DNA of 64,000 nt. Origin: Nematopogon swammerdamellus (taxonomy: Eukaryota; Arthropoda; Insecta; Lepidoptera; Adelidae). A program made the position numbers and the translations under genes. Each line of letters starts with the position of its first letter. Position 1 is the stretch's first letter. The notes beneath the pieces are model-generated. The model made no database searches and was not told the origin of the DNA. It was given only the letters and a program-made list of their open reading frames with translations. This document shows, piece by piece, positions 11,459 through 22,487 of this stretch. The stretch covers positions 9,073,347 through 9,137,346 of the forward strand of contig OX336355.1 in assembly GCA_946902875.1 (NCBI GenBank), given 5' to 3'.

Positions 11459-11994
11459 AAGAAATAAAAAAATACGTTTTATAGGTTTTAGCGATGAGAC
11501 GAACCTTTATTTGTTTCTTCAAATATAGGTTATTCTAACGTAAAATAAAATTTAAATTTAACTTTTCAAAAGTTGATAATTCAGTAGCAAGATTAGAGCA
11601 TTAACATGAGACTGAAAATAAACCTACACTAGTTTCTTGGCTAAGTGCAACAAAATACATTAAGGCGCCGTCTACGCTTCAGATCGCTCTGTTTGTATGT
11701 ACGTAAGGATAGATATGCAAAGTAGCACTTTTCACAGAGAATATTCACAGAGAATAAATGCAACACTCGCCCGCTCTGTGTTCAGCGATTGAATTCAATT
11801 TATCAGTGTCTCGGACACAAACGTGACGAGACATATAATCGGGATTCTTGCGACAGATGTCTTTCATAATTATTTTTATTCCATTCGAATTCGTATTACA
11901 ATTTTATAAGGAGCTCAATAAAAAAGTATTTTATTCACGTGACGAAATAGGCTTTGACTTAAGAGTATCTTGACGAAAATGTCAATAACTATCA
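11459..11994. other. No gene recognised
   Basis: No exon, RNA gene or repeat could be assigned. Confidence 0.4.
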
Positions 11995-12175
11995 TACATG
12001 CCACACGCTGTATCCCGACAATGATTGTCGGGATACAGCGTTTCTGCTTCTCCAGATAATCTGCTTACCCAGATTATCTGGGTAAGCAGAGTAATCGGTG
12101 TTGTGTGAATTACAGCACAGCACCGACCGCCACGTTTAGTAATGTTTTAGGACAAGATAACTATCAAGCAGCAAA
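11995..12175 (-). repeat. SINE-like family B copy with two internal inversions
   Basis: A truncated B copy. The segment 'acgctgtatcccgacaat' is followed by its own reverse complement (12005-12041). Shortly after, 'ctgcttacccagat' is followed by its reverse complement (12060-12088). Other B copies carry each segment once. Confidence 0.8.
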
Positions 12176-12183
12176 TAAGTAAT

Positions 12184-12275
12184 ATACTGTACTGTACTGT
12201 ACTGTACTGCACTGCATTGCACTGCACTGCACTGCACTGCACTGCACTTCACTGCACTACACTGCTCTGCTGTAC
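12184..12275. repeat. (ACTGT)n/(ACTGC)n microsatellite
   Basis: A pentanucleotide array that shifts from ACTGT units on the left to ACTGC units on the right. Confidence 0.9.
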
Positions 12276-12522
12276 TTACATACTGACGACTTCAGACCAA
12301 AACTTCCTACATAGGCTGTATGTAGGACGCCCTATGTAGGCTACATAGAAGAAACTGCATCCAGTATCCAGCATGGAGAGACCGTCCCCCCGCCTCTTCT
12401 ACCCCTATTCTAATTAAATCTCGGAGCGGCGGCGCGTCGTCAGATTGTACGTACAGTGTTATATTATAGGCATAAATAAACTGCTATATGGGTTACTAGC
12501 TGCAGTGTACGTCGTGTCGTCA

Positions 12523-12625
12523 TAAACGTGGTGGTCGGTGTTATGTTGTAATTCGCCCAAGTTCTTGCAGCACAACACCGATTACTCTGCTTATCCCAAT
12601 TATCGGAATACAGCAGCGTATGTAA
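12523..12625 (+). repeat. SINE-like family B, 3' fragment
   Basis: 'aacgtggtggtcggtgtt' through 'cagcacaacaccgattactctgc' to 'cagcgtatgta'. Confidence 0.75.
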
Positions 12626-13060
12626 ATGACGGATATCACTCCAAATTCCAACGCTGTAAGTAGTGTGAGGCCGACCTATAAATTATGATTACCGGAAAAT
12701 TTGAGACGACTCTCTCGTGAACTCGGATGAGAGCGCTAACTCAGATTGACGGCCGCGAAAATGAGGGCCTCTTGAAATTTCTCAGTAAATTGGCCTTGTA
12801 ATGCGTCAACCGATCTGAGGGAGCCAATTCTGGAAAGTTCGATGAATTTGTTAACGTTGTTGAAAAGTTTAAACCTAGAATTGGAGAAATTGAAAATGTT
12901 GATTGCTGTAAACTTTAAGCCTATAATTGGGGAAATTGAAAATGTGGATTTAATTAATTTGTTATTTGAATTAAAACTAAATTGTGCGCTCTGGAGTTAC
13001 TGGGTTTTGGTAGTCTGTTTCGGAGTTGAGCTTTTGTTAGCTCTCCACTATCTTTTCCCC
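12626..13060. other. No gene recognised
   Basis: Contains a local direct repeat ('ttggagaaattgaaaatgttga' at 12882 and 'ttggggaaattgaaaatgtgga' at 12926). Nothing else was assigned. Confidence 0.4.
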
Positions 13061-13061
13061 C

Positions 13062-13184
13062 TCTCTCTCTCTCTCTCTCTTTGCCCTCCTTGCTCCATCT
13101 CTCTCTCGCTCTTCTCTCTCTTTCTTCTCTCTCTTCCTCTTCCTCCACTCTTCCTCTGTCCACCCCAACCCGCCTATCTCTCTC

Positions 13185-13228
<44 letters not shown>
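13062..13228. repeat. (CT)n polypyrimidine tract
   Basis: About 165 bp, almost entirely C and T on the + strand, with an uninterrupted CT block at the right end. The Ser/Leu-rich and Arg/Glu-rich open frames across it are artefacts of the repeat. Confidence 0.95.
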
Positions 13229-13229
<1 letters not shown>

Positions 13230-14276
13230 GAAGTACACTATCGACTCATAACTTATTATAGCACACGCATTGTCTATATCACTATCATTTTCGGGGAGAT
13301 CTACACTTAAAACTTTACGGTTATCTCAGAGGAAAACAAATGAACAAACTTTATAAATAAAACGAACATTTTCCTTTTAAATAAGTTTTAATTTGTAGGC
13401 ATGTCGACGGCAGCGAACACTAAAACAATAAAGTTGGAGAGTTGATGGATTGCCGTTGTGCCTCCTCCTTATCCAGTTTTGTAGAGCCAGTAGATACTTA
13501 ACGAAATAAATTTATAATTTTCTTGCCATACATCACAATTTAAAAATTATACTTAGGCACTTTCACGGAATAAGGAATAGCTGGAACTCTAAAGTAAAAT
13601 AACAAATAATAAAAACCGGCTGATTAGGTTTTTGTTTTCTTTTTGTTTATTTAGGTTTGTCTACATAGATTCGCCCCACACATTCAATTACTTAAAATTA
13701 CTTAACAATTATTACAAACTATCTACAATTACGGACAAACACAACGTGGTTAATATGAATTTACGCTAGGTACATATTATGCTCAAAAAGAGGTTAGAAA
13801 GTACAAATAGAACGAAAGCAATAACTAATTTAAAGCTCAACTAAAACTAACAACAAAAAGAGACCAGAAAATAAATTAAACTAAAACGTAAACTAACAAG
13901 GATTTTTTTGGTTTAAGGACTTTAATATGCCAAATAAGCAAAAAAAAACTAACAAGTGAATTTTTTTTTTTTATTATGGTTTGTACATTTATTTAAGATC
14001 ATTTTGAACACGCGAACATTCTCACGCGACCAATATAAAGGACATCGCGTGATAGGTATTTCGTTATGGTAATTACGATTCCGAAAATGTCATTCTTCTG
14101 TCTCTAGGCCAAGGGCGCGAATATTCAGAAACTCGACATAGGAGTAAGAAATGATGACGGTCATCATTTATTATTCATGGCTTTCATATTAAGTTCATAA
14201 CTAGTCTTGGCGTGTACTATGAGTACCTACTCCGTAGCGTTGTGCCGGCCACAAACAGAAGAAAATAGGTAATATG
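13229..14276. other. No gene recognised
   Basis: AT-rich sequence with many short A/T runs (13600-14000). No exon or matched repeat was found. Confidence 0.4.
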
Positions 14277-15290
14277 TCCGTTCTGTCTTGAGGCCACCAT
14301 GCGTCGAGATGATCGGACGGCTCTTTTGCCTACACACGGAGAGGAAAATTCGTCCGTTCTGCTTTGAGGCCACCATGCATCGAGGCGATCGGACGGCTCT
14401 TGTGCCTACACACCGAGAGGAAAATTCGTCCGTTCTGCTTTGAGGCCACCATGCGTCGAGGCGATCGGACGACTCTTGTGTCTACACACCGAGCGGAAAA
14501 TTCGTCCGTTCTGCTTTGAGGCCACCATGCGTCGGGGTGATCGGACGGCTCTTGTGCCTACACACCGAAAGGAAAATTCGTCCGTTCTGCTTTGAGGCCA
14601 CCATGCGTCGAGGCGATCGGACGGCTCTTGTGCCTACACACCAAGAGGAAAATTCGTCCGTTCTGCTTTGAGGTCACCATGCGTCGAGGCGATCGGACGG
14701 CTCTTGTGCCAACACACTGAGAGGAAAATTCGTCCGTTCTGCTTTGAGGCCACCATGCGTCGAGGCGATCGGACGGCTCTTGTACCTACACACCGAGAGG
14801 AAAATTCGTCCGTTCTACTTTGAGGCCACCATGCGTCGAGGCGATCGGACGGCTCTTGTGCCAACACACCGAGAGGAAAATTCGTCCGTTCTGCTTTGAG
14901 GCCACCATGCGTCGAGGCGATCGGACAACTCTTGTGTCTACAAACCGAGAGGAAAATTCGTCCGTTCTGTTTTGAGGCCACCATGCGTCGAGGCGATCGG
15001 ACGGCTCTTGTGCCTACACACCGAAAGGAAAATTCGTCCGTTCTGCTTTGAGGCCACCATGCGTCGAGGCAATCTGACGGCTCTTGTGCCTACACACCAA
15101 GAGGAAAATTCGTCCGTTCTGCTTTGAGGTCACCATGCGTCGAGGCGATCGGACGGCTCTTGTGCCTACACACCAAGAGGAAAATTCGTCCGTTCTGCTT
15201 TGAGGTCACCATGCGTCGAGGCGATCGGACGGCTCTTGTGCCTACACACCGAGAGGAAAATTCGTCCGTTCTGCTTTTAAGCAACCACTC
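14277..15290. repeat. 76-bp minisatellite, 13 units plus a partial one
   Basis: Units starting 'ccgttctgctttgaggccacc' recur every 76 bp. The first is at 14278, and a unit start still falls exactly on the 76-bp grid at 15266. Variation is by single-base change only. Because 76 is not divisible by three and the unit lacks minus-strand stops, long minus-strand frames run through all phases. They are repeat artefacts. Confidence 0.95.
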
Positions 15291-15349
15291 CTCCAGGCGC
15301 CCTGCTATCCACACATCTGTAGGAAATCTGCCAGTTTATTAGACCAGTT

Positions 15350-15399
15350 CATTAGATCGACAGTCCAGTCGGAGGGCCAACTGGACTGTTGATCTAATG
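15350..15399. repeat. Short hairpin
   Basis: 'cattagatcgacagtccagt' and 'actggactgttgatctaatg' are reverse complements with one mismatch, separated by 10 bp. It may be the collapsed end of an element, as no direct flanking duplication is seen. Confidence 0.6.
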
Positions 15400-15400
15400 C

Positions 15401-15575
15401 TTTTTAGGGTTCCGTGTCCATACGGAAGCCTATTACTAAGCCTACGCCGTCTGTCTGTTTGTCCGTCCGAGGGCTGTATCTTTTGAACCATAATAGGTAG
15501 CCGGATGAAATGTTTACAGAATATGTGATATTATTGCGAATTTGACAACAAATAATAAAAAAAAAACAATTAAAA
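15401..15575. repeat. Dispersed repeat family G, partial
   Basis: 'agggttccgtgtccatacgg', 'cctacgccgtctgtctg', 'gagggctgtatctttt' and 'gacaacaaataataaaa' follow the family order. The end with 'gagtccgactcgcac' is missing. Confidence 0.8.
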
Positions 15576-16317
15576 CATTAAAACTATTTGAATAAAACAT
15601 AATAAATTAGAATAGCACTGGTGAAATATAACTGGTATTTCCGACAAGGTGTTTTCACGAGGCTTAAAAACTGAGACTGGCGCGTGAAGAAAGTGGGCGA
15701 TTTGTCAAACCCTACTTCATGCCAGCACATTCATCAACATCATGCGTTGCAATCAAGCAGCAGTTGAAGGGTTTGAGAAGCGTGTGTTGTTTTACGCTTG
15801 TTTGCGAGAAGAATTAAGCGAGAACTAGTCAAAATCCATCTTCTCTTCAGTACGTACTACTACTCTCACTGTTCAGTCCCTTGGAAAAATACCGTGATGA
15901 TACAATATATATTTCGTATTAGACGTATTTGTAACAAATGTAGATTTTAATAAAAAAGGAATTTTTGAACGTTTTTACCACTTTTCCCCACTTATTTTAC
16001 AGAGGATTTAGAAGATTACATTACAATAATGTATTCACATTATACCTTTAATCTTTACCTAACTATAAGCATATAAATTATAGTTTAAATCACTTTAAAT
16101 ATGACTATGGTTAGGATAATACGATGTGATGTTTGCCTAGTAACCCCATTAATGTACGTATACATGGACAAATTTGCACATGGATCGCAGTTTGCCGAAA
16201 ATCGTCGCATACGACCTTTTACTTAGGAGCAGTCATTGTGAAGGGATTTTAAGGAAGGGACTTGAATAAATATTTTGACATTGAAAATGTCTTTTGGTTC
16301 GTTCCAGTCTTGGTTCC
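15576..16317. other. No gene recognised
   Basis: Unassigned sequence without a supported exon. Confidence 0.4.
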
Positions 16318-16745
16318 AGTATAGGCCCCGATTTCACGAAAAAGTGCGATCCCCTTATATCTCGGAGAGTTGTGAAGATATGATATTAAAAAAGCCTTTT
16401 TTCACAAAAAGCAAACGAGCCCAAATATGGTGGATTTATCATGTGTAGTTTAGGAGTTCCTATGGCTTCCTTCCGGCTCCATCATCAGGACCCTGGAAAT
16501 AACACATGACTAGAGTACTTGCGAAGACAAATCCAACGAGCCCAAACACGATGGGCTTATCATGTGTAGTCTAGGAGTTCCTATGGCTTCCTTCCGGCTA
16601 CATCATCAGAACCCAACTAACCTTTTCCTTATCCCGACTTTCTCGTGTCGCTCAGTGACAATATTTTTTCGAATTCCGTAGATTCATTTTCAATGTGCTC
16701 GATAGTCGTGTAAGGCAAGAAATCTGTGAATTTTTTATTATTCAT
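16318..16745 (+). repeat. Dispersed repeat family I, copy 1
   Basis: Starts 'ggccccgatttcacg' and 'tatctcggagagttgtgaag'. It carries two tandem copies of a segment of about 115 bp ('caaacgagcccaaatatgg..ggcttccttccggctccatcatca') and ends 'gaattccgtagattcatttt..gaaatctgtgaatttttta'. Related copies are at 40663-41432 and, without the tandem segment, at 55545-55950. Confidence 0.75.
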
Positions 16746-17816
16746 TAGTTATTGTTGTTTTTAAGTTGGAACTATGTGTAAGTGTATGTAAAATGTAAAA
16801 TGCATAGGACCTGCTTTAGGTTGAGATCAGTTATTATGCAAATGCGGTTGTATTGACGGTTTGGAAGTAACTTTGAAGTTATTTTCTCTTGAAAAGAAAT
16901 CATGTTTTCGCCATACCTAGTATTAGTACTCAACTTCACCATATATTTATTACCGAGTTATTGTTGCAGTATATTATTGGTGATATAACAGAGGATCATG
17001 CCAAGCAATGTGAGGTATTATAGACTCTTAAATAAACGTTCGGTTGTCGGTTTTTCAATCAAAAACCTCATAGCGGTGTTTCCAGTCAGCTGTATAAATA
17101 CCCATTTCATAAGAATTCAAAAGAATAGAAGAGTGTATCGGACTCTTCGAGCAAGTGAACGGTGAAGTCATTGTATATAAATGATGTGCCCAAAATATTA
17201 AAATAAAAATAAGCGTATGTCTCCATCATAACGGTCTCATGTAAATATCTGTACAAGATACTCGCAGCCAAATTAAAAATAAAAACTAAGCTGTCCATAC
17301 CACGGTCCGTGCAGTGCCACGATGAGCGTCGACGCGGCGAGAGGAGGGGCCTCCCCATTACCTGGAGAACTGATGCCACCTCCAGGTGTCGTCGTCTCTG
17401 GCACGCACTCAATCGGAGTCCATTTACTCCCTGAACACGAACACTAAATCCTATTCCTACGTCTCTGACAACTACACTTGGAGACACTACTGGTAGGACT
17501 GCAAAACTCCACCTCATCGATTCTCCACTTTCTGGGAATATTGATGTTCTACGAGCGACAGGACTACTTATGGGTTGCGTGCGCGCCTCCCGTCTCGATC
17601 CGATGCTACGAGGTTACTACTTGTGCGCTCCCGCGACAAAAATATCTGCCCTATGGCGTCGGGAAGCACCACAAAACTAGACGAAGGATTCAGGTTTAAT
17701 TCTAAACAATATCAATACGCGTGCTTCTAGTTGTTTGACGCAGTTTGTGTGCATTTGTACGACTAGATTAGCTGCACATGAAGTGGCTAAGCGGCGTCCA
17801 TGGATATTTGCGACGG
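16746..17816. other. Unassigned sequence with a moderately long open frame
   Basis: A minus-strand frame at 17107-17517 (136 codons) and a plus-strand frame over 17322-17450 are longer than expected nearby. Neither shows a recognisable domain, splice pattern or repeat. It may be a decayed transposon coding piece; I cannot say which. Confidence 0.3.
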
Positions 17817-18187
17817 TCAGCCTCATCACCTCAGTGGTACGACCGGTCTACTGCCGTTCGTGACCTTAAGTATACCTAGGCGCGATCAGAACTTGAATAG
17901 GTGACCGTTCGACCGTTCGAGGCTGAACATGGTTTGGATTCCACCTAAAACAGTAGGTCCCTTCCTTTCTTACCTTACTTAGGTGGTAGGGTTTAGCCTG
18001 CCCGGGATTTTACCATTTTACCACCGTACTGAATGATAAGTCGAAGCGGCTTTGTAAATAGTTCGTGTTTTCCGTCCAGTTCAATGTAGCTGGCACGACC
18101 AAGGTGAAGCCATTATCATGGCACCTACTTCACCAAGGTGTTATGGGCTGGCATCAGGGATGTTGTAGCTGATCTGAGCTGTCATTT
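17817..18187 (+). mobile_element. SINE family A, old copy with head
   Basis: A diverged but near full-length copy. The tRNA-like start 'cctcatcacctcagtgg' and 5S-like middle 'agaacttgaataggtgaccg' precede the body, which ends 'catcagggatgttgtagctg'. The A-tail is lost. Confidence 0.75.
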
Positions 18188-18399
18188 AGCGGGGGTTCCA
18201 TGCTTGCTTGACAAACGTTCGCAAGCAGGTCTATGCTTTCGGGTTCTTCGCCCATTTCACAATTTCCCGGCATTCTCGTTTTGTCATGCGCCGAGGGAGG
18301 CTCTGTCTCGGAAAATTGAAAATAAATAATAGTTTTACAACCCCTATCAATGTGTGCATATTCATCATTCATTTAAATAAACTTTTTTTTTCCTCTTTT

Positions 18400-18480
18400 T
18401 CTCGAAGCGTTTTCGGGTTCCGTAGATACAAGAAGCAGCAGTTTTTAGTCTCGCAGCTTGCTACAATGCATATCGGTCTA

Positions 18481-18511
<31 letters not shown>

Positions 18512-18570
18512 GTCTGATTATCTGTATGTCTGGTGTCGTGTGATGCGAATTCTTTGTCTGTCTGTCCGTC
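18400..18570. repeat. (TGTC)n-rich fragment of a family G-like repeat
   Basis: 'cgttttcgggttccgtag' followed by TCTG/TCTA tetranucleotides at 18477-18570. Confidence 0.65.
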
Positions 18571-18710
18571 AGTCTGTCGTCCTATCACCGCTCTTATAAA
18601 CACCGTCGTGTATTGCTTTGTCAAAGGACCAATGCTGTGCATTCGACACAGCCAAGCCATTAGCTTCAGGACGCAACATAGCGTCGTCGTTGCAATATTG
18701 AAACCGACAT

Positions 18711-19030
18711 ACATATGTACATACCATACGCTGTATCCTCGGGGTAAGCAGAGTAGTCGGTGTTGTGCTGCAAGTACTCTTGTAAATAACAACACAACAC
18801 CGACCACCACATTTAGCAAAGTTTTAGGATAAGATAACTATCACGCAGCAAGTAAGGCACGAAGACCCACCTGCTACTTGACTCGGTGGAAGGACCGTGC
18901 CAAGGTGAGAGGTGGCTAGCCTGTCGCCCTTATGCACGGCATCTTGTTCTTATCCCTTAGTCACCTTTTGCGACATGCACGGGGAGAGTTGCAGAGGGGC
19001 TATTTTTTTTAAATACCGACCTCACTTGTT
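18711..19030 (-). repeat. SINE-like family B, near full length
   Basis: 'catacatatgtacataccatacgctgtatcc' through 'gactcggtggaaggaccgtgcc' to 'ctatttttttaaataccgacc'. Confidence 0.85.
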
Positions 19031-19690
19031 CTCTGCCACTACATACTTTTTCACGATAACCCAAATGTTGGCTGGAGGAGAACGCCTACAGCGTTAAGCT
19101 GTACCTTTTGCAAACATTTTTTCAAGTGCATTTTTTAATATTTTGATTTCATTTGATTGTCGGCACACTCGGTTTCAATATAGACGTAATGCCGCGCCCC
19201 TGAGGCTCAGTGATCAATTAAATTTTCCTTTTAATGTTTATTTTCTTTTCCTTGCGAAACATAATACAGCACCTGCTATCATAGTCCCATTATATTTTCC
19301 TGTAAATCGCTCTGAGATATTTGTACCGGGAACTGATATTCTATACCTCAAATGACATTTTAGTAAGGGAATTCAATTTCTCCGTACCTTCAGTGACGAG
19401 CAGATTTGATCTCAGGAGAGACAACCTCACTCTCTCGTACAAGATTCTTATATTCCTGGGCCCCTTCTTCAATTACTCGGAGCAAAATGTTAAGTCATTC
19501 GTTTGTAATAATCTACCAAAAGGCAATATAGGGATTTCTTCACGTGTCATCCATCAATCATTCAATTAAGTAAGGTACGATATGTACCTACGAGAATTCA
19601 AACAAAAAAAAGAATACCAAAAGTCACTCCCAAAAATCGATATTTCACGGAAAATTTTAAATAAAAAAAAAACGCATTCGTGAAATATTT
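19031..19690. other. No gene recognised
   Basis: Short open frames lack motifs. No repeat was matched. Confidence 0.4.
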
Positions 19691-19905
19691 CTTAGGGTTG
19701 CGTATTTATGCGGAAGCCTATTACTAAGCATACGCCTTTTGTCTGTCTGTCTGTCCGTCCGAGGGCTGTTTGTTGCCGGTTGAAATGTTCACAGAATATG
19801 TGTTATTATGGTGGAAATGCCAACAAATAAAAATATTAAAAAAAAAAGTTAAAAATTAAGGGAGTTCGCATATAGGTAAGTATCATACCATAATATGCGC
19901 AAGGG
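19691..19905. repeat. Dispersed repeat family G, partial
   Basis: 'ttagggttgcgtatttatgcgg', 'cctattactaagcatacgcc', a TGTC block and 'ttaaaaattaagggagttc'. The adjoining 'cgccacctaccgaatgatcaaacattttaac' resembles sequence at 51190-51225 after another G copy. Confidence 0.75.
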
Positions 19906-20177
19906 CGCCACCTACCGAATGATCAAACATTTTAACGCACCCATCGGTGCGTACGCCATCTATCGGTCATCTTACTTGCTAGATGCGAAGGGCTCAATAT
20001 AATATCAAAACAAAATAATAAGCTGTGCCGAACGCGAGATACGCGCGAGTGCGACCGCGTGATTGGCGCACACTCGCTATACGTGCAAGAAAGAATATGT
20101 GGCTACGGAACCCTCTGTGTCTGAACAACTTTCTCACTTAACAGGTTTTTGGTCTTCTAAACGTTCTTTGTTTTTGG

Positions 20178-20330
20178 TGTTGTTACAGAAGGCAAGATGT
20201 CCTTGGTGCCGCCAGGCGGCGGAGACTCGCCGAGTCCCCGCCGAGCTCTCAGCCCCATGCTGGAGCCGAGGCGACTGTACTGCACGCTCAGCTGCGACTA
20301 CTGCGCCGCTGTGCTGGAGGACAAGTTTAG
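20178..20330 (+). CDS. Candidate coding exon, N-terminal, gene unknown
   Basis: An acceptor-like 'ttggtgttgttacag' at 20174-20188 is followed by an ATG at 20197. The frame of about 45 codons is open to a strong donor C/GTGAGT near 20330. The product begins MSLVPPGGGDSPSP, then has a short basic Pro/Ser segment and CDYC. I do not recognise it. GC content and donor quality stand out from the surroundings. The donor leaves one base of a codon, the phase needed to join the cyclase exon at 34751, though one in three random donors would also fit. Copies 2-5 of the same sequence follow directly. It could instead be a GC-rich minisatellite with no coding role. Confidence 0.35.
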   Translation, partial: CCYRRQDVLGAARRRRLAESPPSSQPHAGAEATVLHAQLRLLRRCAGGQV

Positions 20331-21000
20331 ACGTGAGTACTCCACAAGTTTACATACGTACCTTGTGCCGCCCGGAGACGGAGATTCGCCGAGTCCCCGC
20401 CGAGCTCTCAGCGCCATGCTGGAGCCGAGGCGACAGTACTGCACGCTCAGCTGCGACTACTGCGCGCCGCTGTGCTGGAACACAAGCGTGAGTACTGCGC
20501 GAGTTTACATAGGTACCTTGTGCCGCCCGCGGCGGCGGAGACTCGCCGAGTCCCCGCCGAGCTCTCAGCTCCATGCTGGAGCCGAGGCGACAGTACTGCA
20601 CGCTCAGCTGCGACTACTGCGCGTCGCTGTACTGGAGCACAAGCGTGAGTACTGCGCGAGTTTACATAGGTACCTTGTGCCGCCCGGCGGCGGAGACTCG
20701 CCGAGTCCCCGCCGAGTTCTCAGCTCCATGCTGCAGCCGAGGCGACCGACTGTACTGCTCGCTCAGCTGCGACTATTACGCTGCCGCCGCCGTGCTGGAG
20801 GACAAGTTTAGACGTGAGTACTGCGCGAGTTAACATACGTTACGTACCTTGTGCCGCCCGGCGGCGGCGGAGACTCGGCGAGTCCCCGCCGAGCTCTCAG
20901 CCCCATGCTGGAGCCGAGGCGACAGTACTGCACGCTCAGCTGCGACTACTGTGCGCTGCTGTGCTGGGGCTCAAGGTCAGACGTGAGTACTTTGTGCGTT
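20330..21000 (+). repeat. Tandem exon-like array, copies 2-5
   Basis: Four further copies of the candidate exon begin near 20361, 20516, 20675 and 20846 ('accttgtgccgcccg'). They keep 'gactcgccgagtccccgcc', 'atgctggagccgaggcgac', 'ctcagctgcgactac' and a terminal 'gtgagtac'. Small indels in the GC-rich parts shift frames between copies (for example a CGCCGC insertion in copy 4). In copies 2-5 the sequence before the unit is only 'ttacatag' or similar, a weaker acceptor than copy 1. Confidence 0.85.
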
Positions 21001-21034
21001 AATTATATAGGAAATCTTTACTGTAGATATTATT

Positions 21035-21150
21035 TATGTATGCCATGGAGTGGATGGATGAGAAGAGCGGAAGACCGCGTGTGGTGGCGCGCCTTGGGAG
21101 AGGCCTATGTCCAGCAGTGGACCGATACAGGCTGATGATGATGATGATAC
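21035..21150 (+). mobile_element. RTE-type LINE, 3' end
   Basis: The frame reads WWRALGEAYVQQWTD, the C-terminal end of RTE-class LINE proteins in moths, followed by 'acaggctgatgatgatgatga', the (GAT)n tail. The 5' part is truncated, as expected of a dead LINE copy. Confidence 0.75.
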
Positions 21151-21300
21151 CTATTTGATTTAGTCATAAGTAGGTACGTTAAGTTTTTCTTATTATTTTC
21201 TTGTTCATTTGCCTTCAAATAGTATCCATTATCCATTTCAAATAGTATTAATGTCAAAGTATGCTGTTAAGTTATAATAATCTACCTACATTAATAAAAT

Positions 21301-22452
21301 TATACAGGGTGGCCCAGTTATAGTAGTCCAAAAATTTTTTTTAGATGGAGAACATCATGTTGACTCATTTAAAAACAACATTAGTTCCGCGAAAATCAAT
21401 AGTTTAGAAGTTATGATTTTTTTTAACTTTTTTGAAATTTCTCTATTTTAGTCACATTAACCGCTCTAGTTGGATATCTATTCCACAAAATCGAATGAAA
21501 ATTGGTATGGAAGTAGAGGAGACATGTAGCTAGTACGTAATGAATAGTTTTAAGGTTTACTCCTAGACTGTACTGTTTCTATAGCCCTTTCAGTGAATTT
21601 TTGTTCAGATTACATTAAAACTGATGAATTTTTGAAAAATCACTGTGAAAATAAAAGTAGTACCGGAGATTTGCCCATGCCCTTAAAAACTACCTATACA
21701 TATCACAATTCTCCAGACCAAAAATTGTAGTGGTGTAATAATTGTAACATATTCAAAATTAACATAATGTTTACAAAGTCACTACAATAAAAAGTGACGA
21801 TTACCTTAATAAAAGAAAAAAAATTTTTTTTTAACATTAATAAATAGTTTTTATGTTTAGACTAGCGCTGTTAGAGACAGGTTTGTGAATAATGTGAAAT
21901 TGTAGTTGAACTAACGTTGTGAAAAAAATAAGATTTTAAAAATTAAGGTAATCGTCACTTTTTATTGCAGTGACTTTGTACAAATGATGTTAATTTTGAA
22001 TATGTTACAATTATTACACCACTACAATTTTTGGTCTGGAGAATTGTGATATGTATAGGTAGTTTTTAAGGGCATGGGCAAATCTCCGGTAGTACATTTT
22101 TTTTTCACAGTGATTTTTAAAAAATTCATCAGTTTTAATGTAATCTGAACAAAAATTCACTGAAAGGGCTATAGAAACAGTACAGTCTAGGAGTAACCTT
22201 AAAACTATTCATTACGTACTAGCTACATGTCTCCTCTACTTCCATACCAATTTTCATTCGATTTTGTGGAATAGATATCCAACTACAGCGGTTAATGTGA
22301 CTAAAATAGAGAAATTTCAAAAAAAGTTAAAAAAAATCATAACTTCTAAACTATTGATTTTCGCTGAACTAATGTTGTTTTTAAATGAGTCAACATGATG
22401 TCCTCCATCTAAAAAAAATTTTTGGACCACCATAACTGGGACAACTTGTATA
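21301..22452. mobile_element. Fold-back element, 1.15 kb, arms of about 505 bp
   Basis: The left arm (21301-21806) begins 'tatacagggtggcccagtta'. The right arm (21946-22452) is its near-perfect reverse complement, ending 'taactgggacaacttgtata'. The intervening loop is about 140 bp. No coding sequence is present. The arm-to-loop ratio is that of a fold-back or very long TIR MITE. The ACAGGGTG-type terminus resembles that of family K. Confidence 0.85.
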
Positions 22453-22487
22453 AGGCCTACAATAATTATTTAAACATAGGCTACTGT

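Noticed and set aside
12842..13238. Long Ser/Leu-rich (+) and Arg/Glu-rich (-) open frames
   Set aside because: They are produced by the CT/GA tract at 13062-13228 and have no other support.
14277..15290. CRISPR-like array
   Set aside because: The units are contiguous near-identical 76-mers with no unique spacers, in a eukaryotic genome with no cas genes.
14634..15342. Repetitive minus-strand proteins of 74-116 residues
   Set aside because: They are frames through the 76-bp minisatellite. The unit is not a multiple of three and lacks stops, so all phases look open.
17107..17517. 136-codon minus-strand frame
   Set aside because: No motif, splice sites or repeat match. Length alone is not enough in 64 kb of sequence.
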